This document shows, one piece after another, positions 8,847 through 16,582 of a stretch of 64,000 bases of DNA (position 1 is its first letter; each line of letters starts with the position of its first letter). A model generated the notes under the pieces. The model did no database searches, was not told the origin of the DNA, and saw only the letters and a list, made by a program, of their open reading frames with translations. This stretch comes from an uncultured Pelagibacteraceae bacterium (GTDB lineage Bacteria > Pseudomonadota > Alphaproteobacteria > Pelagibacterales > Pelagibacteraceae). The translations under genes and the position numbers were made by a program. Where the stretch lies: the NCBI GenBank assembly GCA_902611265.1, contig CACLYY010000001.1, positions 248,001-312,000 on the forward strand. The letters are read 5' to 3'.

Positions 8847-10360
8847 TGAACAAGATAATAAAAAAAAAAGGTTTAATTAAATTAATCCAGAAAAATAAAA
8901 ACAAAAAAATTGTTTTATGCCATGGTGTTTTTGATTTGGTTCATTACGGACACATTATGCATTTTAAAAAAGCAAAAGAATTAGGTGACATTTTAATTGT
9001 ATCAATAACGAAAGATATTTTTATAAAAAAGGGGATCAATCGGCCAGTATTTAATGAATTACAAAGATCTAAATATTTAAGCGAAATAAAAATTATTGAT
9101 TATATATATGTTTGTGAATCAAGAAGTGCAGCAGATAGTATAAAATTAATTAAACCTAGTTACTATGTCAAAGGTCCAGATTATAAACATAATGCATCAG
9201 ACGAAACTAAAAAAATTTATCTAGAAAAAAAACTCGTTGAAAAGTTCAAAGGAAAAATATTTTATACTGATGATCAAAAATTTAGTTCGTCAAATATTAT
9301 TAATCAAAAAAATCTTCTTAATTTAAATTATAAACAAGAAGAATACATAAAAAAAATTAAATCTAAATTTGGATATAAATATATTCAAAATCAAATTGAA
9401 AAATTTTCTAAAACTAAAATATTAATAGTTGGAGAATTAATTTTCGACGAATATTGCTTTGGAAATATAATTGGAAAATCGGGCAAGGAACCCCATCTAG
9501 TTTTAAAAGAAAACTTTACAGAATTATATGTAGGTGGAAGCGGTGCTATTGCTAGAAATATTTCATCTTTTGTAAAGAATGTTCAATTAATTGCACCTTT
9601 TGGTGATGAAGCTTTCTTAAAACAAGCATTAAAGAAAAATTTTGATAAAAATATCTTTAAAAACTTTTTAAAACCAAAAAAAAATTTTTCTTCAATAATC
9701 AAAAAGAGATTTATTGATGAAATTTCAAGTTATAAAATGTTTGGTTCATATTTAATTCCAGAGCGCCCAGAAAAACAATTTTCTAATAAATTAATTTCTA
9801 AAATAAAATCAAAACTTCCAACAACTGATATGATAATTGTATGTGATTATGGACATGATTTTTTAGAAAAAAAAAGTGCAAGTTTTATTTCAAATATAAA
9901 AAAATTTAAGTCATTAAATACCCAGATCAACTCTTCGAACTTAGGATATCATTCCCTAAATAATTATAAAAATTTTGATCTTGTAATTATTAATGAAAGT
10001 GAATTGAGACAAGAGCTAAGAGAGGAAAGATTGGATGTGGCTAAATTAGCAAAATTATTAATTAATCAAAAAAATATAAAAAATTTGGTTGTAACACATG
10101 GAAAAAATGGCGTCACATTATTTAAAAAAAACCAAAAATTCTTACATTGTCCTGCATTTGTTGAACATTCCCTAGATAAAGTTGGAGCTGGTGATGCTAT
10201 GCTTTCTATGGTTTCAATTTCTCTCATGCATAATCTTGATCCCGAAATTGTTTTATTTTTAGGATCTATTGCAGCGGCTATTAATGTAAAAAATGTCGGC
10301 AACAAGGTGCCTGTTAATCTACAAGAACTTAGCAGAATTATTAAGTTTTGCTTGGAATAA
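8846..10360 (+). CDS. Bifunctional nucleotidyltransferase-PfkB kinase, HldE-like with swapped domain order
   Basis: The 504-residue protein joins two domains. Residues about 20-155 form an RfaE/TagD-type nucleotidyltransferase: HGVFDLVHYGH with HYGH at 33-36, and a VKGPDYK stretch as in HldE. Residues about 190-504 form a PfkB/ribokinase-type kinase: GGSGAIARN for sugar binding and GAGD at 447-450, with Asp450 as catalytic base. E. coli HldE has kinase first and nucleotidyltransferase second; here the order is reversed. Expected reactions are sugar-7-phosphate 1-phosphorylation and nucleotide activation. I start it at ATG 8846, which overlaps the previous stop; a TTG three bases earlier is possible. 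No GmhB phosphatase is visible nearby. Confidence 0.8.
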   Translation: MNKIIKKKGLIKLIQKNKNKKIVLCHGVFDLVHYGHIMHFKKAKELGDILIVSITKDIFIKKGINRPVFNELQRSKYLSEIKIIDYIYVCESRSAADSIKLIKPSYYVKGPDYKHNASDETKKIYLEKKLVEKFKGKIFYTDDQKFSSSNIINQKNLLNLNYKQEEYIKKIKSKFGYKYIQNQIEKFSKTKILIVGELIFDEYCFGNIIGKSGKEPHLVLKENFTELYVGGSGAIARNISSFVKNVQLIAPFGDEAFLKQALKKNFDKNIFKNFLKPKKNFSSIIKKRFIDEISSYKMFGSYLIPERPEKQFSNKLISKIKSKLPTTDMIIVCDYGHDFLEKKSASFISNIKKFKSLNTQINSSNLGYHSLNNYKNFDLVIINESELRQELREERLDVAKLAKLLINQKNIKNLVVTHGKNGVTLFKKNQKFLHCPAFVEHSLDKVGAGDAMLSMVSISLMHNLDPEIVLFLGSIAAAINVKNVGNKVPVNLQELSRIIKFCLE

Positions 10361-10437
10361 CAATATTTTAACAAAATTAAAATTTTTAAAAAAAAAAATT
10401 ACGGCTATATTAACTATATTTAATAATTCATTACTTT

Positions 10438-11415
10438 ATGAAAAAAATTTTAGTTATTGGTGGAGCAGGATATGTAGGTACAAATCTTGTAGATGAGCTA
10501 ATCGAGGCAGGATATTTGGTTACAGTTTATGATTTGTTTATTTATGGCAATCATTTAAATAAAAATAATAATTTACAAATAATTAAAGGAGATATAAGGG
10601 ATTTAAAAAATATAGAAAATATAATTAAAGGCTTTGATTCAGTCATTCATTTAGCCTGTATATCAAATGATCCAAGTTTTGATTTAAACCCAGATTTAGG
10701 AAAATCCATTAATTTTGATCCATTTGAAGAATTAGTTAAAATCTCAAAAAATAGTGGGGTAAGTAGGTTTATATACGCGTCTTCATCTAGTGTATATGGC
10801 ATTAGATCTGAACCTAATGTTGTTGAAAGCTTTACATTAAAACCATTAACTGATTATTCAAAATTTAAAGTTCTTTGCGAAGATATATTATTGAAATATA
10901 ATGATAAGAACTTTAATTGTACAATAATTAGGCCAGCAACAGTTTGTGGGTTTTCCAGAAGACAAAGATTAGATTTAGTAGTCAATATTTTGTCAAATCT
11001 TGCTTACAATAATAAAAAAATAAAAATTTTTGGAGGCAATCAATTGAGACCAAATATTAATATTTATGATATGTGTCAATCATATTTACATGTTTTGAGC
11101 CAGCCTGTAGACAAAATAAATGGAGAAATATTTAATGTAGGTTATGAAAATTATACTGTTACAGAAATAGCAAATTTAGTAAAAGATTCGATGCCTTTTA
11201 ATGTATCTGTAGAAAAGGTAAAAACAGATGATAATAGGTCATACCATATTTCATCTGAAAAAATTAAAAAAAAAATCGGTTTTATGAACAAAAAAACAAT
11301 TAAAGATGCAGTTGATGAACTTGTAGTAGCATTCAAAAAAAATTTATTTTTAAAACCTTTATCAAATGAAATGTATTTTAATATAAAAAGAATGAAAGAA
11401 ATTGATTTAAAATAA
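10438..11415 (+). CDS. NAD-dependent SDR epimerase/dehydratase or reductase
   Basis: The product has 325 residues with GGAGYVGTN (residues 8-16) for NAD(P) binding, SSSSVYG around 116-121 and Y140xxxK144 as the catalytic pair. It belongs to the extended SDR family that epimerises, dehydrates or reduces nucleotide-linked sugars. The HLACISNDPSF loop and FGGNQLRPNINIYD region resemble deoxysugar SDRs of O-antigen clusters. It lies 77 nt after the HldE-like gene, the largest gap in this operon, and abuts the first DegT gene directly (stop then ATG). A likely job is to make the keto-sugar that the aminotransferase uses, but that is inference. Confidence 0.8.
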   Translation: MKKILVIGGAGYVGTNLVDELIEAGYLVTVYDLFIYGNHLNKNNNLQIIKGDIRDLKNIENIIKGFDSVIHLACISNDPSFDLNPDLGKSINFDPFEELVKISKNSGVSRFIYASSSSVYGIRSEPNVVESFTLKPLTDYSKFKVLCEDILLKYNDKNFNCTIIRPATVCGFSRRQRLDLVVNILSNLAYNNKKIKIFGGNQLRPNINIYDMCQSYLHVLSQPVDKINGEIFNVGYENYTVTEIANLVKDSMPFNVSVEKVKTDDNRSYHISSEKIKKKIGFMNKKTIKDAVDELVVAFKKNLFLKPLSNEMYFNIKRMKEIDLK

Positions 11416-12513
11416 ATGAAGGTAAGATATTCATATTTGCCACAGCAATTTGGAAATTGTCCAGATTTATGGAGAAACTTAAAAAAATTTGTTCCAACTG
11501 GAGACTTCACACTAGGAAAACCTTTACTCAAATTTGAAAATAAATTTGCTAAATTAATGGGTACAAAATATGCAGTTGGAGTAAATTCTGGAACTGATGC
11601 AATAAAATTAAGCTTAAAAGTTTTAAATATAAAACCTGGAGATGAAATAATTACAGCAGCTAATACGTTTGTCGCTACAGTTGGAGCTATTACAGAGTTA
11701 AATGCTATTCCAGTTTTTGTAGATTGTGATGACACTTTTTGTATGAATGTAGATTTGGTTGAAAAGAAAATAACAAAAAAAACAAAAGCTATAATACCTG
11801 TTCATTTTACAGGATACATGACTAATATGGTTAAACTAAAAAAAATTTCAAAAAAATATAAAATCCCAATTGTTGAGGACGCCTGCCAATCTATATTAGC
11901 AGAGATTAATGGAAAAAAATCTGGAACTTGGTCAAATTTTGGAGCTTTTTCTATGCATCCACTAAAAAATATAAACGTTTGGTCTGATGCAGGAATGATT
12001 GTAACCAGCAATAAAAGAATATATGAAAAATTAAAACTATTAAGAAATCATGGACTTATTGATAGAGATCATGTGAAAATATGTGGCTATAATAGTAGAA
12101 TGGATACTCTACAAGCAGTCGTTGGAAATTGGATAATACCAAAAGCTAAATCAATTGCAAAACAAAGAATAAAAAATGCAAAGTATTTAGATAACTATTT
12201 TTCTAAAATTGATGGAATAAGAGTTCCTCCAAGGCCAAAAAATTATAAAATTGTTTATCATTTATACATAGTCTTTGCAAAAAATCGTGACAAACTTTTA
12301 AAGGAATGTAAAAAAAAAGGAATAGAAGCAAAAATACACTATCCAATTCCTATTTATAGGCAAGAAGCTATGAAATTTTTAAAGCACAAAAAAGGAGATT
12401 ATCCAGTTACTGATAAACATTGTAAAGAGATAATAAGCTTTCCATGTGATCAGCATTTAACAAAAAATCAACTAAATTATATTATAAAAACTGTAAAAGA
12501 TTTTTACTCGTAA
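11416..12513 (+). CDS. DegT/DnrJ/EryC1/StrS-family sugar aminotransferase 1
   Basis: A 365-residue PLP enzyme of fold type I. NSGTDA (57-62) binds the cofactor phosphate, VEDACQS (153-159) supplies the acidic and Gln residues around the PLP ring, and the Schiff-base lysine is Lys184 in HPLKNIN. Such enzymes aminate keto-sugars linked to a nucleotide, usually with glutamate as donor. The start ATG immediately follows the SDR stop. A second paralogue follows 5 nt downstream. The two share the layout but differ in many positions (for example TVGAITELNA versus TTAVIIHLGA), so two different amination steps, or a heteromer, are plausible. Confidence 0.88.
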   Translation: MKVRYSYLPQQFGNCPDLWRNLKKFVPTGDFTLGKPLLKFENKFAKLMGTKYAVGVNSGTDAIKLSLKVLNIKPGDEIITAANTFVATVGAITELNAIPVFVDCDDTFCMNVDLVEKKITKKTKAIIPVHFTGYMTNMVKLKKISKKYKIPIVEDACQSILAEINGKKSGTWSNFGAFSMHPLKNINVWSDAGMIVTSNKRIYEKLKLLRNHGLIDRDHVKICGYNSRMDTLQAVVGNWIIPKAKSIAKQRIKNAKYLDNYFSKIDGIRVPPRPKNYKIVYHLYIVFAKNRDKLLKECKKKGIEAKIHYPIPIYRQEAMKFLKHKKGDYPVTDKHCKEIISFPCDQHLTKNQLNYIIKTVKDFYS

Positions 12514-12518
12514 ATTTC

Positions 12519-13625
12519 ATGAAAATTGATTACGTAAATTTATCCACCCAATACAAACTTGAAAGATTTAAACTAATTCAATTGATTGACAAAACATTAA
12601 TGTCTGGGCTGCATGTTGGGGGAAATGAAATTTTAAAATTTGAAAAAAAAATAGCTAAATTATGTAACACGAAATACGCAGTTGCTGTCAATAGCGGCAC
12701 AGATGCTCTGACGCTAGCACTTCATTTAGCAGGTGTAAGAAAAGGTGATGAAGTAATAACTGTTCCAAATTCTTTTATAGCAACAACAGCTGTTATTATA
12801 CACTTAGGCGCAAAACCTGTTTTTGTAGATGTTAAAGATGATCAAAATATTAATGAAAATTTAATAGAGCAAAAAATTACCAACAAAACAAAAGCAATAA
12901 TGCCAGTTCATCTTGGTGGTAGAATGTGTAATATGAAAAAAATTTTATCAATATCAAAAAAATATAAAATTCCAATAATTGAGGATTGCGCACAATCAAT
13001 TTTGTCAAAATATGACAAGAGGCTAAGTGGATCTTGGGGCGACGTAGGTTGTTTTTCTACACACCCTCTTAAAAATTTGAATGCAGCTGGTGATGGAGGA
13101 TTTTTAGTAACAAATAAAAAAAGTATTTATCTGGCATCCAAAAGTTTAATAAACCATGGAATGGAAAATAGAGATAAAGTAAGTAATTTTGGTTATGTTT
13201 CAAGAATGGATAACTTGCAAGCAACAATATTAAACTTTCGTATAAAAGCTTTAAAAAAAACAATTAAATTAAGAAGAGCTAATTTCAAAATATATTTGAA
13301 AAACTTAAATAATAAGAGAGTTTTTTTTCCAAAAGAAAAAATAGATGAATTTAATACTTATCATACTTTTGTTATTCAAGTAGATAACAGAGATAAATTA
13401 AAAAAGTTCTTGAAAAGAAAAGGAATTAATACCTCTATACATTATCCAATACCCATACATTTTCAAAAAGCATACAGAAAGATTTATTCAAAAAAAGAAA
13501 ATTATACAAATGCTGAAAATCAAGCTAAAAGAATTTTAACTTTACCAATCAATCAATTTTTAAAAAAAAAAGAAATCTTATATATTTGCAAAGCAATAAA
13601 TAACTTCTATAAAAAACATGATTGA
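12519..13625 (+). CDS. DegT/DnrJ/EryC1/StrS-family sugar aminotransferase 2
   Basis: A 368-residue paralogue of the preceding gene. It keeps NSGTDA (58-63), IEDCAQS (154-160) and a PLP lysine at Lys185 in HPLKNLN, followed by GDGG, so it looks fully active. The N-terminal SGLHVGGNEI segment matches the PTG/SG substrate-loop region of the family. It overlaps the E1 alpha gene by 8 nt. Having two intact DegT genes side by side predicts a diamino sugar or two alternative keto-sugar substrates. Recent duplication is unlikely given how far the copies have diverged. Confidence 0.88.
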   Translation: MKIDYVNLSTQYKLERFKLIQLIDKTLMSGLHVGGNEILKFEKKIAKLCNTKYAVAVNSGTDALTLALHLAGVRKGDEVITVPNSFIATTAVIIHLGAKPVFVDVKDDQNINENLIEQKITNKTKAIMPVHLGGRMCNMKKILSISKKYKIPIIEDCAQSILSKYDKRLSGSWGDVGCFSTHPLKNLNAAGDGGFLVTNKKSIYLASKSLINHGMENRDKVSNFGYVSRMDNLQATILNFRIKALKKTIKLRRANFKIYLKNLNNKRVFFPKEKIDEFNTYHTFVIQVDNRDKLKKFLKRKGINTSIHYPIPIHFQKAYRKIYSKKENYTNAENQAKRILTLPINQFLKKKEILYICKAINNFYKKHD

Positions 13626-14589
13626 AAATAAAATTATATACAATCTTTACAAAAAAATCCTTAGGATAAGATTAATAGAAACTGCAATAGCAGAAAATTA
13701 TTCAAAACAAAAAATGAGATGTCCAGTGCATTTGTCAATTGGACAAGAGTCTGTAGCAGTTTCAATATGTTCAAATTTAAAAAAATCAGATGTTGTGGTT
13801 ACTGCCCATAGATCACATGCGCACTATTTAGCTAAAGGTGGAAGTTTAAATAAAATGATTTCAGAGTTACATGGTAAAGTCACTGGTTCGGCAAAAGGTC
13901 GAGGTGGTTCTATGCATTTAATTGACAAAAATTCAAATATTAACGCTGCAGTTCCTATTGTCGGAAGTACATTGCCAATAGGTGTAGGCATAGCATGGGC
14001 TAATAAATTAAAAAAAAATCAAAGAATTGTAGTAATTTTTTTTGGTGATGGAGCCACAGAAGAAGGAACATTCTTAGAAAGCATAGACTTTGCATCTTTA
14101 TTTAATTTAAAAATATTATTTGTATGCGAAAATAATAATTATTCAGTTTACTCAAGTTTAAAAAAACGACAGTCGAAATTTAGATCAATTTCAAAATTAG
14201 CTAATTCTGTTGGAATTAAAAGTACACAGCTTAAAAATCATGATACTATAAATTTATTTCAATCGGCAAAAAAAATAATTAAAAAAATTATTAAATCTTC
14301 AAGACCACACTTGATTGAAGTGAATACATTTAGATATTTGGAACATTGTGGGCCAAATAATGACGACTACTTAAATTATAGAGATAAAAATGAGATCACT
14401 AGTTGGCTTAAAAAGGATCAAATTCTCTCATTAGAAAATCTTTTATCAAGAAAAAAAATATTAAATGAAAATAAAAAAAAAAAAATTATTAGATCAATAA
14501 ATAGTGATATAAAAAAAGCCTTTAAATTTGCTGAGACTAGCAGTTATCCAAATAAAAAGGATTTAATGAGGTATATTTATAATGATTAA
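13618..14589 (+). CDS. Thiamine-diphosphate 2-oxoacid dehydrogenase E1 alpha subunit, in a sugar operon
   Basis: The 323-residue protein matches E1 alpha of pyruvate/acetoin/branched-chain dehydrogenases. HLSIGQESVAV is at 38-48, HRSHAHYLAKGG at 64-75, and the ThDP/Mg motif runs from GDG (143-145) to NNN (172-174). It is intact and near the normal 320-340 residues. In a canonical complex E1 decarboxylates a 2-oxoacid and passes the acyl unit to lipoyl-E2. No E2, E3 or lipoyl domain occurs anywhere in this window. It overlaps DegT2 upstream and E1 beta downstream by 8 nt each, so it is embedded in the sugar operon. A carboligase role on a keto-sugar is my inference. Confidence 0.85.
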   Translation: MIENKIIYNLYKKILRIRLIETAIAENYSKQKMRCPVHLSIGQESVAVSICSNLKKSDVVVTAHRSHAHYLAKGGSLNKMISELHGKVTGSAKGRGGSMHLIDKNSNINAAVPIVGSTLPIGVGIAWANKLKKNQRIVVIFFGDGATEEGTFLESIDFASLFNLKILFVCENNNYSVYSSLKKRQSKFRSISKLANSVGIKSTQLKNHDTINLFQSAKKIIKKIIKSSRPHLIEVNTFRYLEHCGPNNDDYLNYRDKNEITSWLKKDQILSLENLLSRKKILNENKKKKIIRSINSDIKKAFKFAETSSYPNKKDLMRYIYND

Positions 14590-15619
14590 AAAAATCACAT
14601 ATGCTGATGCAATTAAAGATGCTCTTCAAACCTCAATTAAAAATGATAAAAAAGTAGTTTTGCTAGGATTAGGTGTTGATGACCCAAAAGGTATCTTTGG
14701 CACAACTAAAAATCTGTATAATAATTTTCCAAATAACGTGTTTGATATGCCAACTGCGGAAAACGGTTTTACAGGATTTGCTCTTGGACTAGCAATTTCA
14801 GGGTTCCGACCTGTAATTGTGCATCAACGAGTCGAGTTTTCATTATTATCAATAGAACAAATTTTTAATCAAATTGCTAAATGGAATTACATGAGTGCAG
14901 GTTCTTCACCAGCTCCAATAGTAATAAGGCTAATTATCGGAAAGGGTTGGGGTCAGGGACCACAACACTCACAATCTTTAGAAACAATTTATTCACACAT
15001 ACCTGGTCTTAAAGTTGTTTGTCCCAGTAGTCCACAGGATGCAAGAGATTTAATGATTTCAAGTATAAAAGACAACAATCCAGTTATTTTTTTTGAACAC
15101 AGATGGTGCCATTCTATTAAGGGCAAAGTAAATAAAAAAATAAAAAGTTCAAAAATTGGAAAAGGGAAAATTTTACGTAAAGGAAAACATATAAGCTTAA
15201 TATCATTTTCATATTCTATAATTGAGTGCATTTTTGCGGCAAAAATTTTAAAAAAATATGGGATATTATGTGAAGTTTTAGACTTAAGATCTTTAAGACC
15301 AATTGATAAAAAGGCTATTATTAAAACCGCAAATAAAACAAAAAAAATTTTAATTGTAGATAATGGCATGAAAACATTCGGGGTAAGTGCAGAAATTTTA
15401 AGTATAATTTATGAAAATTTGAAAAATATTTATGTAGAACGAATTGGTGTACTTGATACACCACTACCAAGTTCAGTTGCATTAGCAAAGTACTGTTACC
15501 CTGAGCACGAAGAAATAATAAAAAAAGTTTGTAAAATATTAAAAATAACTAAGAAAATTAATATAAAAAAAAATAAGAATCCAGATCAACCAAATTCAGA
15601 CTTCATAGGCCCATTCTAA
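14582..15619 (+). CDS. Thiamine-diphosphate 2-oxoacid dehydrogenase E1 beta subunit, in a sugar operon
   Basis: The 345-residue partner of the preceding gene. It has the pyrimidine-binding region with PTAEN (57-61), where Glu60 is the ThDP-activating glutamate, the HSQS element at 129-132, and the C-terminal transketolase-type domain (SFSYSIIECIFAAK onward). All conserved E1 beta landmarks are present and length is normal. With E1 alpha it should form an alpha2beta2 enzyme making a ThDP-bound acyl carbanion. Without E2/E3 nearby the acceptor is open: it could borrow E2 from elsewhere in the genome, or add an acetyl/hydroxyethyl unit to a carbonyl sugar. It is followed 8 nt later by a GT2 gene. 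Confidence 0.85.
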   Translation: MIKKITYADAIKDALQTSIKNDKKVVLLGLGVDDPKGIFGTTKNLYNNFPNNVFDMPTAENGFTGFALGLAISGFRPVIVHQRVEFSLLSIEQIFNQIAKWNYMSAGSSPAPIVIRLIIGKGWGQGPQHSQSLETIYSHIPGLKVVCPSSPQDARDLMISSIKDNNPVIFFEHRWCHSIKGKVNKKIKSSKIGKGKILRKGKHISLISFSYSIIECIFAAKILKKYGILCEVLDLRSLRPIDKKAIIKTANKTKKILIVDNGMKTFGVSAEILSIIYENLKNIYVERIGVLDTPLPSSVALAKYCYPEHEEIIKKVCKILKITKKINIKKNKNPDQPNSDFIGPF

Positions 15620-15626
15620 AACTTTT

Positions 15627-16376
15627 ATGCCAAAAAAGAAAATGATCCAATCAAAAAAACAAAAATCAATTTCAATTGGCTTCAGTTGTTATAATGAGAG
15701 TAAATATGTAATAAAAAATATTAAAAAATTATTACCTTTGCTTAAAAAAATAAAGAAATACGAAATAATAGTAATTGACGATGACTCTACAGAAATGGAA
15801 ATTAAAAATTTAAAAAAATTTTGTAAAAAAAATAAAATTAAATATATAAAACATGAAATAAACTTAGGTTTTTTTAAATCATTCGTTACTGGATTATTAA
15901 ATTCAAAGTATGAATATTTTAAGTTATTTGCTGGCGATGATGCTACAAACATTAATCATATAAAATTAATATTTAATGAATTTTACAAGCAAGATATTTT
16001 AATACCATTTAACAAGCAGTTCGAAGTTGATGGGAAACCATTTTTTAGAAAAATTTCATCAATAATTTATACAAAAATAATAAATTTAATGAGTGGATTA
16101 AATTTAAAATATTATAATGGATTGCCTGTATTTAATAAAAAAAAGGCATTAATGAATTTGGCGGACACATCTGGATATGGGTGGCAGGCTGAATTAATTG
16201 TAAATTGTATTTATAGTGGTTGTTCTTTCAAAGAAATTTATACAAAAAACAAAGAGATTAAATTTCAATATCATTCAGTAAAATTAAAAAATATTCCATC
16301 AGTTTTTTTTTCAATTATCAGAGTACTATTTAAAAGATTAAGTCCAGGAAGAAGAAAGGTTTTAAATTTAGAATAA
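15627..16376 (+). CDS. Family 2 glycosyltransferase (DPM/ArnC-like fold)
   Basis: The 249-residue protein has the GT2 N-terminus SIGFSCYNES (residues 15-24), an IDDDS cluster at 50-54 and FAGDD at 101-105, which match the nucleotide-binding Asp and the DxD-like element. No C-terminal membrane helices of the GtrB type are obvious. It closes the sugar operon, 7 nt after E1 beta and 80 nt before the 5S gene. The simplest reading is that it transfers the sugar made by the upstream enzymes. The first dozen residues are very basic (PKKKMIQSKKQ), so a slightly later start is possible, but no better codon is evident. Confidence 0.75.
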   Translation: MPKKKMIQSKKQKSISIGFSCYNESKYVIKNIKKLLPLLKKIKKYEIIVIDDDSTEMEIKNLKKFCKKNKIKYIKHEINLGFFKSFVTGLLNSKYEYFKLFAGDDATNINHIKLIFNEFYKQDILIPFNKQFEVDGKPFFRKISSIIYTKIINLMSGLNLKYYNGLPVFNKKKALMNLADTSGYGWQAELIVNCIYSGCSFKEIYTKNKEIKFQYHSVKLKNIPSVFFSIIRVLFKRLSPGRRKVLNLE

Positions 16377-16423
16377 ATTATTTTTTTAAAAAAATTGCCC
16401 TTTATTACTTAGGTTATTTTTAC

Positions 16424-16452
16424 TTTACCTTAACTTTTTTTTGAAGTATATA
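16424..16452 (+). promoter_or_regulatory. Predicted dedicated sigma70 promoter of the 5S rRNA gene
   Basis: TTTACC at 16424-16429 (four of six to the -35 consensus) is followed by exactly 17 nt and TATATA at 16447-16452. Transcription would begin about 6 nt later, at 16458 +/- 1, which coincides with the 5' end of the 5S RNA. A promoter here is expected because no 16S/23S lies within the preceding 16 kb. Confidence 0.55.
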
Positions 16453-16456
16453 GCTT

Positions 16457-16574
16457 TGCCTGGTAATTATTGCGAAAGTGTAATACCCGATCCCATTCCG
16501 AACTCGGAAGTCAAGCCTTTCAGCGCCGATGGTACTTTGTCTTAAGGCACGGAAGAGTAGGTCGTTGCCAGGCT
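16457..16574 (+). rRNA. rrf: 5S ribosomal RNA, detached from 16S-23S
   Basis: A 118-nt sequence with all hallmarks of bacterial 5S: terminal helix GCCTGG at 16458-16463 pairing with CCAGGC at 16568-16573, the internal CCGAACTCGGAAG loop, AGCGCCGATGGTA, and GGAAGAGTAGG before the closing strand. The gene stands alone: it is preceded by at least 16 kb of polysaccharide genes and followed after 8 nt by an SDR coding sequence. No intrinsic terminator is visible after it, so the 3' end probably needs nuclease trimming. In SAR11 genomes, as I recall, the main hypervariable region separates 23S from 5S, and this fits. Confidence 0.95.
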
Positions 16575-16582
16575 TATCTAAA

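Noticed and set aside
11151-11735. Minus-strand open frame antisense to the SDR/DegT junction
   Set aside because: It lies opposite two clearly coding genes with intact motifs and has low-complexity F/S/T content typical of an antisense shadow.
16529-16582. An upstream in-frame ATG extending the SDR gene into the 5S rRNA
   Set aside because: The first 18 codons would be 5S rRNA sequence and precede the Rossmann motif by an unusual basic segment; ATG 16583 gives a normal SDR N-terminus.
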